DNA from: Bacteroidota bacterium
Lineage (GTDB): Bacteria; Bacteroidota; Bacteroidia; Bacteroidales; JAADJA01
Assembly (NCBI GenBank): GCA_020444515.1
Contig: JAHLKX010000010.1
Coordinates: 62,001-126,000 of the forward strand
Direction of reading: 5' to 3'
Length of the DNA: 64,000 nucleotides
The first letter of the stretch is position 1; each line of letters starts with the position of its first letter. The translations under genes and the position numbers were made by a program. The notes below the pieces were generated by a model. The model had not been told where the DNA came from. It made no database searches and worked only from the letters and a program-made list of their open reading frames with translations. This document shows, piece after piece, positions 1-8,698 of the stretch.

Positions 1-87
1 TTTATTGAAAAATTGAAAGTTTCAAAAGAAGTTAAAACTGAAATCCTGAAAATCACGCCGTTCAATTATACCGGAAAAACGGTTTAA
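1..87 (+). CDS. purB: adenylosuccinate lyase, C-terminal end (partial, truncated by window start)
   Basis: Frame 1 reads FIEKLKVSKEVKTEILKITPFNYTGKTV*, resembling the PurB C-terminus (ITPFNYTG). Confidence 0.6.
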   Translation, partial: FIEKLKVSKEVKTEILKITPFNYTGKTV

Positions 88-97
88 CGCATAGTAT

Positions 98-1924
98 ATG
101 TTCCGGAAATACCTTCGTGTTCTTGCTTACATGAAACCATATTGGGGTTCAGCGGCACTCAATGTGTTGTTTAATCTACTGGTTATTGCGTTCAGCCTGG
201 TATCTTTCGTTATGCTGGTCCCTTTTCTGAACCTCTTATTTGGTATTGAAAAGCTGGTTGTAGAGAAGCCGGAACTTACCTTAAGCGCTGAAAGCGTGCT
301 CGACTACATTAACTATTATATCAGTCAGATCATCATTACCTCAGGCAAAACACAGGCCCTTGTTTTTATCTGCTTATTTCTATTGAGCACCTTCTTTTTT
401 AGGAATCTTTTCCGGTTTCTGGCCATGTATTTCCTGGCTACGGTCAGAATCGGCTCTGTAAAAGACATCCGCAATGATTTATACCAAAAACTCTTAATCC
501 TCCCCCTCTCCTTTTATTCAGCCCGAAAAAAGGGTGATATCATTTCCCGGATCACTTCTGATGTTCAGGAAGTTGAAATTTCGATCATGACTTATATAGA
601 GATGATTTTTCGCGATCCGATAACCATTCTGGCTTATTTTATCACTTTATTTGTGATCAGTCCACAACTAACTTTTTTTGTTATCATCATTTTGCCGGTA
701 ACGGGATTTATTATTGGCCGCATCGGCAGGTCACTCAGGAAAGAATCAAAGATCGGGCAGGCTCAATATGCTGGATTGTTAACCATTGTTGAAGAGACCA
801 TCTCCGGTTTGCGGATTATTAAAGCTTTTACGGCCATCGATTTTAGCCGGGAACGCTTTATTTCGATGAATAATAAATACACCAGGGTTTTAACATGGAT
901 TTACCGTACAAGAGACTTATCCTCACCACTGAGTGAATTCCTGTCGTCAGTAGTGATCATTATTGTGCTATGGTTTGGAGGGCAATTGGTACTGGATGAA
1001 GATCCGTCCATAACAGCAGCCATGTTCATCACCTACATTGTCATTTTCTCCCAAATTATCCCTCCGGCCAAGACTTTTGCTACAGGTTTTTATAGCATAC
1101 AGAAAGGGCTGGCTTCGGCCGAGCGGATTTTTGAAATTATGGATGCTGAAGAAGTTATCATCGAAAAAGAGAATGCCATTGTAAAACAAGGATTTGATAA
1201 ATCAATTGAATACAAAAATGTGTCGTTCAGATATGAAACCGAAGAGGTACTGAAAAACATCCATGTCAATATTGAAAAAGGCAAGATCATTGCGCTTGTT
1301 GGACCTTCAGGCGGAGGGAAATCAACTTTTGTCGATTTGTTACCCCGTTTTTATGATACGACCGGTGGAAGCATCCTGATTGATGGGGTGAGCTTAACAG
1401 AATACAATATCAACAGTATTCGCAACCTCATGGGGATTGTTACACAGGAAGCGATCCTGTTTAACGATTCGGTTTTTAATAACATCGCTTTCGGAAAAGA
1501 AGATATAACCGAAAAAGATGTGATCAAAGCTGCGAAAATAGCCAATGCCCATGAGTTCATCGAACAGATGGACGAGGGTTATGAGACCAATATAGGTGAT
1601 CGGGGAACGAAGCTTTCAGGAGGCCAGCGTCAGCGGATCAGCATTGCCCGCGCCATTTTGAAAAATCCACCCATCCTGATCCTGGATGAAGCTACTTCTG
1701 CATTGGATACTGAATCGGAGCGATTGGTTCAGGACGCATTGGCACGGGTCATGAGCAATCGAACAACCATTGCCATTGCTCACCGACTCTCCACCATTAT
1801 CCATGCTGATGAAATTATTGTCCTGCAGAAAGGCGAAATTGTTGAACGAGGAACACATCAGAATCTTTTGGCAAAAAATGGCGTGTATAAAAAACTTTAT
1901 GATCTTCAATCTTTTGAGTCCTGA
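98..1924 (+). CDS. ABC exporter, fused permease-ATPase (MsbA-like)
   Basis: N-terminal TM domain; Walker A GPSGGGKST, signature LSGGQRQR, Walker B ILILDEATSALD. Confidence 0.93.
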   Translation: MFRKYLRVLAYMKPYWGSAALNVLFNLLVIAFSLVSFVMLVPFLNLLFGIEKLVVEKPELTLSAESVLDYINYYISQIIITSGKTQALVFICLFLLSTFFFRNLFRFLAMYFLATVRIGSVKDIRNDLYQKLLILPLSFYSARKKGDIISRITSDVQEVEISIMTYIEMIFRDPITILAYFITLFVISPQLTFFVIIILPVTGFIIGRIGRSLRKESKIGQAQYAGLLTIVEETISGLRIIKAFTAIDFSRERFISMNNKYTRVLTWIYRTRDLSSPLSEFLSSVVIIIVLWFGGQLVLDEDPSITAAMFITYIVIFSQIIPPAKTFATGFYSIQKGLASAERIFEIMDAEEVIIEKENAIVKQGFDKSIEYKNVSFRYETEEVLKNIHVNIEKGKIIALVGPSGGGKSTFVDLLPRFYDTTGGSILIDGVSLTEYNINSIRNLMGIVTQEAILFNDSVFNNIAFGKEDITEKDVIKAAKIANAHEFIEQMDEGYETNIGDRGTKLSGGQRQRISIARAILKNPPILILDEATSALDTESERLVQDALARVMSNRTTIAIAHRLSTIIHADEIIVLQKGEIVERGTHQNLLAKNGVYKKLYDLQSFES

Positions 1925-2064
1925 TTTCAATGCAGCATAATATGCTCAGACAACTTGCTTTTTAGGGCATTGTTGATAGCATGGTTTAAAAGTTGCGTAA
2001 TTTTCCACTGCATCCTTACGTTTATACCTATAAAATAATCTATTTTTGCCTCAAAATTCAATGT

Positions 2065-2541
2065 ATGGATTTAAGTAAAATTTTAGCAATTTCAGGAAAG
2101 CCCGGACTTTATAAAATGCTGGCACAAACCAAAAACGGATTGGTTGTAGAATCAATTCCCGATGGAAAGAAATTTACTGCTTTTACCCATGAACGGATCA
2201 GTACCCTCGAAGAAATCAGCATTTATACTGAAGATGAAGACAAGCCCTTGAAGGATGTGCTCAAAGCCATGTTTGAAAAGCTTGATGGAAAGGCGGCCCC
2301 TTCCCGCAAATCAGATAATGAGGAATTAAAAACTTTCTTCGAAGAAGTAATACCCAACTACGACAAGGAAAACGTTTACGTTTCGGATATCAGAAAGGTT
2401 GTCAACTGGTATAATATACTTCAGGAAAACGACATGTTGAGTTTTGAAGAGGAGGAAGCAAAGGATAAGGAGGAAAAAAAATCTGAGGAAGTTAAGGATG
2501 AGGAGGATAAAAAACAGGAGGATTCAGAAAAAACCAAATAG
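2065..2541 (+). CDS. DUF5606-type protein
   Basis: MDLSKILAISGKPGLYKMLAQTKNGLVVESIPDGKK, typical Bacteroidota DUF5606; internal Met preferred over ORF-track start 1993; acidic/Lys C-tail. Confidence 0.8.
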   Translation: MDLSKILAISGKPGLYKMLAQTKNGLVVESIPDGKKFTAFTHERISTLEEISIYTEDEDKPLKDVLKAMFEKLDGKAAPSRKSDNEELKTFFEEVIPNYDKENVYVSDIRKVVNWYNILQENDMLSFEEEEAKDKEEKKSEEVKDEEDKKQEDSEKTK

Positions 2542-2563
2542 CCCCTTGAATGGGGCATTTTTT
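2541..2563 (+). terminator. intrinsic terminator after DUF5606 gene
   Basis: GCCCC-TTGAAT-GGGGC followed by ATTTTTTT. Confidence 0.75.
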
Positions 2564-2564
2564 T

Positions 2565-3353
2565 ATGTCGAGGACAAATAAAATAATTGAAGATCACAAG
2601 GTAATTGAAGTTTTAAATCCTTCACCCGGAAACTATTTCCTTACCCTTCAATCACCGGTTGAAATCCCTGCCATTCTGCCGGGTAACTTTGCTGAGATCA
2701 AGGTTCCTGATGCTCCCGATGTTTTTTTGCGGCGACCATTTTCGATTCTTGATGTGGATTATAAAAATCGATTGATCCGTTTCTATGTCAAAGTAATTGG
2801 AAAGGGAACGAAAAAACTGGGAGAGCTTAATGTTGGTGACCAGGTCAGCATGATATATCCGCTGGGAAATTCTTACACCCTGCCTCAACCGGGTCACAAA
2901 GCCCTCATCGTAGGTGGAGGTTCTGGTATAGCTCCTTTTATTTTGCTGGGTAAAGCATTGATCAAAAACAGCAATGAGGTGACCTTCCTGATTGGTGGAA
3001 GAAGTAAACAGGATGTTCTTTTAATCAATGAACTTTCATCTTATGGTGCGGTACTTATCACTACAGAGGATGGTTCCCTGGGAGAAAGAGGCTTGGTCAC
3101 CGAGCACTCGGTATTTAGACCCGATAAATTCAAATTTGATAAAATTTACACCTGTGGACCCGATCCCATGATGAAAGCTGTGGGTGATCTGGCAACAGCT
3201 GCCGGAATTGATTGTGAAGCTTCACTGGAGAATATGATGGCTTGTGGTTTTGGGATATGCCTTTGCTGTATAACACCCACCCAGGAAGGAAACAAAAGGG
3301 TTTGCTGGGATGGGCCGGTATTCAATGTTAACTACCTGAAATGGCACAGTTAG
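2565..3353 (+). CDS. pyrK: dihydroorotate dehydrogenase B electron transfer subunit
   Basis: FAD/NAD-binding reductase with C-terminal Cys cluster [16 protein letters not shown]; adjacent to pyrD; start after terminator hairpin. Confidence 0.9.
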   Translation: MSRTNKIIEDHKVIEVLNPSPGNYFLTLQSPVEIPAILPGNFAEIKVPDAPDVFLRRPFSILDVDYKNRLIRFYVKVIGKGTKKLGELNVGDQVSMIYPLGNSYTLPQPGHKALIVGGGSGIAPFILLGKALIKNSNEVTFLIGGRSKQDVLLINELSSYGAVLITTEDGSLGERGLVTEHSVFRPDKFKFDKIYTCGPDPMMKAVGDLATAAGIDCEASLENMMACGFGICLCCITPTQEGNKRVCWDGPVFNVNYLKWHS

Positions 3354-4255
3354 GAATAAAAATACACGATCTGGAATTTAAAAATCCGGTCACGGTAGCC
3401 TCCGGCACCTTCGGGTTTGGAGAAGAGATGGCCCAATTCGTTGACTTGAATAAACTGGGTGGTATTTTTGTAAAAGGACTTACTCTTAAAAACCGCGAAG
3501 GAAATGATTATCCGCGCATGGCGGAGACAGCTTCAGGGATGCTCAATGCCGTAGGTCTGCAAAATAAAGGCATCGATTATTTTACCCACCATATTTACCC
3601 CAACATCAAAGATTATAATACCCATATCATCGCCAATGTAAATGGCGGCACGGTTGAAGAATACGTGGAGCTTACCGAAAAGCTGAACGAACTGGACAGG
3701 GTGACAGCCATTGAACTGAATATTTCCTGTCCCAATGTTAAAGCAGGTGGGATGTTGTTTGGCACCAGTTGTCCATCTGCCATTGCCGTAACCGATGCTG
3801 TCAGAAAGGTTTACGACAAAACGCTGATCGTTAAACTTTCGCCCAATGTAACGGATATTGCTGAAATGGCAAGAGCCGTGGAAGGAGCTGGTGCGGATTC
3901 CATCTCATTGATCAATACATTGGTTGGGATGGCCATAGATGCGGAAAAAAGAAAGCCCATACTTTCAACCGTTACCGGAGGACTTTCAGGACCTGCCATT
4001 AAACCCGTGGCACTGAGAATGGTCTGGCAGTGTTATAAATCGGTTAAAATCCCCATTTTTGGAATCGGGGGTATCATGAATGCAACAGATGCCATTGAGT
4101 TCATCCTTGCCGGATCATCAGCCATTCAGGTGGGGACTGCTAATTTTATTGATCCAACAATTTCTGAAAAGATCATCCTGGGTATTGATGAATATCTCAA
4201 TCGTCACAAAATCGCATCGGTTAGCGAACTCATTGGAGCACTGGAAGTGCATTAA
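3341..4255 (+). CDS. pyrD: dihydroorotate dehydrogenase B catalytic subunit
   Basis: [50 protein letters not shown] motifs; overlaps pyrK. Confidence 0.95.
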   Translation: MAQLGIKIHDLEFKNPVTVASGTFGFGEEMAQFVDLNKLGGIFVKGLTLKNREGNDYPRMAETASGMLNAVGLQNKGIDYFTHHIYPNIKDYNTHIIANVNGGTVEEYVELTEKLNELDRVTAIELNISCPNVKAGGMLFGTSCPSAIAVTDAVRKVYDKTLIVKLSPNVTDIAEMARAVEGAGADSISLINTLVGMAIDAEKRKPILSTVTGGLSGPAIKPVALRMVWQCYKSVKIPIFGIGGIMNATDAIEFILAGSSAIQVGTANFIDPTISEKIILGIDEYLNRHKIASVSELIGALEVH

Positions 4256-4353
4256 AATCGGGATTATTCTCAACTTTAAAATAAATCATTCCCTTTGGCG
4301 GTTATTCTCAGGATATCATAGTTTGTTTACATTTGCACGCTGAATAAAAATTT

Positions 4354-4962
4354 ATGTTAATTCGCATACATCCTGATAACCCATCTGAACGGCAGATTAA
4401 AACCGTGGTGGAATGTCTCAATGACGGTGGTGTTATTATTTTTCCCACCGACACCATTTATGCTATGGGATGTGATATATTCAAATCCCGTGCTATCGAC
4501 CGAATATCAAGGATCAAAGGAATAAAAGCAGAAAAAGCCAACTTTTCTTTTCTCTGCCATGATTTGAGTCACCTGTCTGATTATTCCAAACCCATCCACA
4601 ATGATGTATTCAAACTCATGAAACGAACACTTCCCGGCCCTTTCACCTATATTCTGGAGGCCAGTAATACTGTTCCCAAAATACTGCATCGAAAAAAAAA
4701 GACCGTGGGGATACGTGTTCCGGACAACAACATCATCACTGAAATCATCCGACAGCTGGGCAATCCTGTTATGTCAACCTCCATCCGGGATGAAGATGAG
4801 ATCATTGAGTATTCAACCGACCCGGAACTGATTCATGAAAAATTCGAAAACCTGGTAGATATTGTCATTGATGGCGGGTACGGCGACAATGAGCCTTCTA
4901 CGATCATTGATTGCACCGGTGATGAAATATTCGTTGTCCGTGAAGGAAAAGGGAAATTATAA
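4354..4962 (+). CDS. L-threonylcarbamoyladenylate synthase (Sua5/YciO/YrdC family)
   Basis: GGVIIFPTDTIYAMGCD, KKKTVGIRVPDN, PSTIIDCTGDE motifs. Confidence 0.9.
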   Translation: MLIRIHPDNPSERQIKTVVECLNDGGVIIFPTDTIYAMGCDIFKSRAIDRISRIKGIKAEKANFSFLCHDLSHLSDYSKPIHNDVFKLMKRTLPGPFTYILEASNTVPKILHRKKKTVGIRVPDNNIITEIIRQLGNPVMSTSIRDEDEIIEYSTDPELIHEKFENLVDIVIDGGYGDNEPSTIIDCTGDEIFVVREGKGKL

Positions 4963-4963
4963 C

Positions 4964-5296
4964 ATGAAACACAACTGCGGAAATATCTTCGATTTACCTA
5001 AAGAAGAAAATGGAATAGAAATCTTCACAACCCTTTTTGAATCCGCATCCATCAAGATTGAACGTATTTTTGGCCAGCATCCATACACCCAGCCAGGAGA
5101 ATGGTATGATCAGGAAGAGGATGAATGGGTAGTTCTATTAGAAGGAACAGCCAAAGTGGAGATCCAAAATGAACAAATTATTGAATTGAAAGCGGGTGAC
5201 TATCTTTTTCTGCCAGCCCATAAAATACACCGGGTCAATGAAACAAGCGATGTTAAAAAATGCATTTGGCTGGCCATTCACGGAAATTTAAAATAA
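4964..5296 (+). CDS. cupin domain protein
   Basis: MKHNCGNIFDLPKEENG...WVVLLEGTAKVEI...GDYLFLPAHKIHRV; internal start preferred over 4862. Confidence 0.8.
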   Translation: MKHNCGNIFDLPKEENGIEIFTTLFESASIKIERIFGQHPYTQPGEWYDQEEDEWVVLLEGTAKVEIQNEQIIELKAGDYLFLPAHKIHRVNETSDVKKCIWLAIHGNLK

Positions 5297-5309
5297 ATCA
5301 CATATTGGG

Positions 5310-5340
5310 TTTGGATTTCAAAAAAAAAGGCCTAATTTTG
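5310..5340 (+). promoter_or_regulatory. Bacteroidota-type promoter of tRNA-Lys
   Basis: TTTG (5310-5313) - 19 nt - TAATTTTG (5333-5340), matching TTTG-N19-21-TAnnTTTG. Confidence 0.65.
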
Positions 5341-5359
5341 CACCCTCAAATTCAAAAAT

Positions 5360-5432
5360 GATTCCGTAGCTCAGCTGGTAGAGCATATGCCTTTTAAGCA
5401 TAGGGTCCTGGGTTCGAGCCCCAGCGGGATCA
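5360..5432 (+). tRNA. tRNA-Lys(TTT)
   Basis: Cloverleaf: acceptor GATTCCG/CGGGATC, anticodon stem TATGC/GCATA with loop CTTTTAA, T-arm CTGGGTTCGAGCCCCAG. Confidence 0.93.
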
Positions 5433-5438
5433 CAAAAA
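5419..5438 (+). repeat. attL-like core: CCCCAGCGGGATCACAAAAA (tRNA-Lys 3' end)
   Basis: 20-bp identical copy at 39858-39877; integrase gene lies just inside. Confidence 0.85.
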
Positions 5439-5456
5439 GACCCACAAAAAATATCA

Positions 5457-5492
5457 AATCTGCTTAAATCATTGATTCTGAGCGGATTTTTT
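5457..5492 (+). terminator. putative terminator downstream of tRNA-Lys/attL
   Basis: AATCTGCT...AGCGGATT stem (one G-T pair) followed by T-run. Confidence 0.5.
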
Positions 5493-5701
5493 ATTTGGAA
5501 CAATTCAAAATAAACCAAAATCTTCAAATAAAAGGTGACCAATTCGAGACCCATTTTATTTTTTCAAAAATAGGTCCCGATCTTCTGAAAGTGTTGATAA
5601 CATTGGAAAATTAGTAGGCTATTTAGGTCAAACCTATCCCAATTTTTTGTAAATTTATTACTAATCAGGTGACCCATTTGGGAACCAAAAAATTCAACAC
5701 A

Positions 5702-6943
5702 ATGAGACATACACTTACAGTTTTGTTCCACCTGAGAAAAGCTAAAGCCGATAAAAGCGGCCAGGCCCCCGTTTATATGCGCATCACCATCGATGGCAAG
5801 CGGGTTGAATTAACTGCTAATCGTAAGGTTCACCCCGATTTGTGGGATGATGACCTTTGCCGGATGAAAGGAACTTCCGAGGAAGCCAGGATATTGAACA
5901 ACCACCTCGACAATCTGAAACAAAAGGTCAACAAGCAATTTAATGTATTGGAAAGCCTGGAAAATGAAGTTACTGCCGAATCAATCAAAAACATGGTTTG
6001 TGGGGTGAGTCAGCGCAAGCATACCCTTATCAGTATATTTCAATATCACAACGATCAGTTTAAACAAAGGATCGGATCAGATTACGCCGAAGGCACATAT
6101 AAAAGGTATGTTGTTACGCTGGGCAAACTCAAGGCTTTTCTTCAATACCAATATCACAAATCCGATTTTTTCCTCGACGACCTCAATCACCAGTTTATCA
6201 CCAATTTCGAGTTGTACCTTAAAACCATACAAAAAATAGGTCATAACACCACGGCCAAATACATCAAAAACCTGAAAAAGGTGATCAATATGGCAGTTGC
6301 AAACGAATGGTTGCAGCGTAATCCTTTTATGAATTTCAAATGTGCATACAAGGAAACCCACCGGGGATATTTAACCAGCGAAGAACTCCGGACTTTGGAA
6401 GAAAAAGAACTACCCATCAAACGCCTGGAAATAGTAAGGGATATATTTATTTTTCAGTGTTATACTGGTTTGGCTTATTCGGATGTTGAAAAGTTATCGC
6501 CGGATGATATTAGCACGGGCATTGATGGAGAAAAATGGATCATCATCTATCGTAAAAAGACCGGAGGCCGCTCCCCCATTCCGTTGCTACCTAAAGCACT
6601 TGAAATCATTGAGAAGTACAAAGATTTTCCGATCAACGAAAATGAAGGCAAGCTGCTGCCGGTAAAATCCAACCAAAAGATCAACGCCTATTTAAAAGAA
6701 ATTGCTACCATTTGCGATATTGATAAGAATCTCAGCACACACCTGGCAAGGCATACGTTTGCAACCACTGTTACACTTGCCAATGGCGTTCCCATTGAAT
6801 CAGTCAGCAAAATGCTGGGGCACACCGATATACGCACTACGCAGATATATTCAAAAGTGATCGATTCAAAGATCAGTGCCGATATGCAAAAACTGAAACA
6901 AAGTATGTCTTCAATTTCTGATACAAATGTTGTCAATCTCTAA
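5702..6943 (+). CDS. tyrosine recombinase/site-specific integrase (CTnDOT-like with Arm and SAM-like domains)
   Basis: N-terminal Arm domain (YMRITIDGKRVELTANRKV), catalytic LSTHLARHTFATT...MLGHTDIRTTQIYSKV; next to tRNA. Confidence 0.95.
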   Translation: MRHTLTVLFHLRKAKADKSGQAPVYMRITIDGKRVELTANRKVHPDLWDDDLCRMKGTSEEARILNNHLDNLKQKVNKQFNVLESLENEVTAESIKNMVCGVSQRKHTLISIFQYHNDQFKQRIGSDYAEGTYKRYVVTLGKLKAFLQYQYHKSDFFLDDLNHQFITNFELYLKTIQKIGHNTTAKYIKNLKKVINMAVANEWLQRNPFMNFKCAYKETHRGYLTSEELRTLEEKELPIKRLEIVRDIFIFQCYTGLAYSDVEKLSPDDISTGIDGEKWIIIYRKKTGGRSPIPLLPKALEIIEKYKDFPINENEGKLLPVKSNQKINAYLKEIATICDIDKNLSTHLARHTFATTVTLANGVPIESVSKMLGHTDIRTTQIYSKVIDSKISADMQKLKQSMSSISDTNVVNL

Positions 6944-6970
6944 TATTTTTTATCTAATTACAAGAACTAA

Positions 6971-7012
6971 TTTGTTGACAACTTGATCTCATTTAGCCTG
7001 ATTGTCAACAAA
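6971..7012. repeat. 11-bp perfect inverted repeat TTTGTTGACAA / TTGTCAACAAA
   Basis: 6971-6981 and 7002-7012, downstream of the integrase gene and upstream of the HTH gene. Confidence 0.7.
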
Positions 7013-7158
7013 TTGTTGATAATTCATACCAATTAAAAATAAATTTTACCCTTCATTTTTTGTAATTTTATAGTAAATTACTTTTAGCCCCCCTATTGGT
7101 GATTTCATAGAGAGTTTATGAAGAAGTTAAAGCAAGTTGATAATTAAATATCAATGAC

Positions 7159-7431
7159 ATGAACATTGAAGTAATAACAAAACAGGACTTAAACCAGCTC
7201 AAACAAGAACTACTGGAAGAGATCAGGAAATTGAATCCTGGTACGAATGCCATTGATAAAAAATGGCTGAAGACCCGTGAGGTCTGCAAACTATTGAATT
7301 GTTCACCGGGCACGCTTCAAAACTTGAGGTTAAATGGTACATTGGAATATACAAAAGTGGGGGGCACTTTATATTATTCTCTGGAGAGTATAACCAAAGT
7401 ATTGGAGGCTAATAAAAGCAAAGCAGCTTGA
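7159..7431 (+). CDS. excisionase-like helix-turn-helix DNA-binding protein
   Basis: KKWLKTREVCKLLNCSPGTLQNLRLNGTLEYTKVGGTLYYSLESI, HTH_17-type. Confidence 0.85.
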   Translation: MNIEVITKQDLNQLKQELLEEIRKLNPGTNAIDKKWLKTREVCKLLNCSPGTLQNLRLNGTLEYTKVGGTLYYSLESITKVLEANKSKAA

Positions 7432-7477
7432 TCCCTTTGGGGTGACAGCTGCTTTCTTCGCCTGATAAAGAATTAAA

Positions 7478-8260
7478 ATGAGACACAAACCTGATTATAT
7501 TAACCTTCCTATTGAGTTATTGACTTTTTCGGTCAGGGAACGAAAAGTCAATCAACTCCAGCTTTTTATTGGGTTGAAGTCTTTATTTACGAATGGCCAA
7601 TTCATTTTATCGAGAGAAACAAAATCACAAGTTTGTATCTATCTCGGCTACAAGTCAGAAAAAACTTTCAATAATAATTTCCAATGGCTTGTTCAAAACA
7701 GATGGGTATATTTTAGGAAGGGACATTGTATTATCAAGAGCTTCACCAAAATAGCAGTAAAGTATGATTTTACATGTTACAAAGTAGCTTTGTTTATTCC
7801 TGAAATAGATATGCCCAATTTCAAAGCATTCATTTATGGTGCAATAATAACATACTTGATGGTGTGGAAAGGGAACAAGGATAGACGTTCCGGAGCTGAT
7901 TTGGGGAGCTCTTATATGAAGCGTAACCCTGTTTCCTCTTCCCTCCTGTATTACAATTTGCCGGTAAGATATATGGCAAAAGCATTAAATATTAGTAAAT
8001 CAACAGCATCTAATTACAAGAACATTGCCAATGATGCAGGTTATATTGAAGTTAAACATGATTATTCTTTTGTAGTTTTTGGGGGGTCAAATTTTAAGGA
8101 GTATATGAAATGGCTTAGCCCAGAACAAAAATGCAAAATTTGTAATATGGATGGTAAAATTTACATCCAAAATCCTGATCTGATCAAATCAAACATAATT
8201 ATCAAACGCAATAGACCAATGCGTATGATGCTCCGTAAGTCATCAAAAAAAGCAGCATAA
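7478..8260 (+). CDS. hypothetical protein; possible replication/regulatory HTH protein of the element
   Basis: 260-aa ORF with good coding character; HTH-like segment VRYMAKALNISKSTASNYKNIANDAGYI. Confidence 0.6.
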   Translation: MRHKPDYINLPIELLTFSVRERKVNQLQLFIGLKSLFTNGQFILSRETKSQVCIYLGYKSEKTFNNNFQWLVQNRWVYFRKGHCIIKSFTKIAVKYDFTCYKVALFIPEIDMPNFKAFIYGAIITYLMVWKGNKDRRSGADLGSSYMKRNPVSSSLLYYNLPVRYMAKALNISKSTASNYKNIANDAGYIEVKHDYSFVVFGGSNFKEYMKWLSPEQKCKICNMDGKIYIQNPDLIKSNIIIKRNRPMRMMLRKSSKKAA

Positions 8261-8698
8261 GGTTTTGCATTCAATTGACGGGTGTCAGTTTTGATTGCAA
8301 AAAAAATTTTGCGTTCGGGTAAAAATCATAAAAAACAAGCATTTTTCTCTATTTCCTTTCTTTTTCCTACTCTTTTTCTTCATCTATTTGGAGTATATTT
8401 AAGATGCATTATAAAAGCTAAATATTATTATCCCCTTATAAACCCCAAATTATCCGTCCAAGTTTTTTCCAATATTCAAAGCAACAAGTCAAATACAGCA
8501 ATGGGTAACCATAGAGTCATAAGCCTTAGAGCCCAAGCCCAGAGCGGTCAAAATGTCCGGCTTCGCCTGTATACCCTGTCAATAGAAGGACTTGGCATAC
8601 TATCATAATATTTTAATAAAATCTATTACTATCAGGTGTTATATTCTTTATACTTTTAATCCTTTATTTAATTTGAATTTAGTCATCGATCGCATTAT

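Noticed and set aside
5318-5554. 78-aa minus ORF
   Set aside because: Antisense to the tRNA-Lys gene; product reads like a tRNA artefact (DPAGARTQDPML).
5702-8260. Conjugative transposon (CTnDOT-like)
   Set aside because: Integrase type fits, but no tra/mob/relaxase genes appear in the 34-kb element; a phage-like head module is present instead.
8282-8608. 108-aa plus ORF
   Set aside because: No RBS or domain signal, low-complexity N-terminus; probably intergenic.
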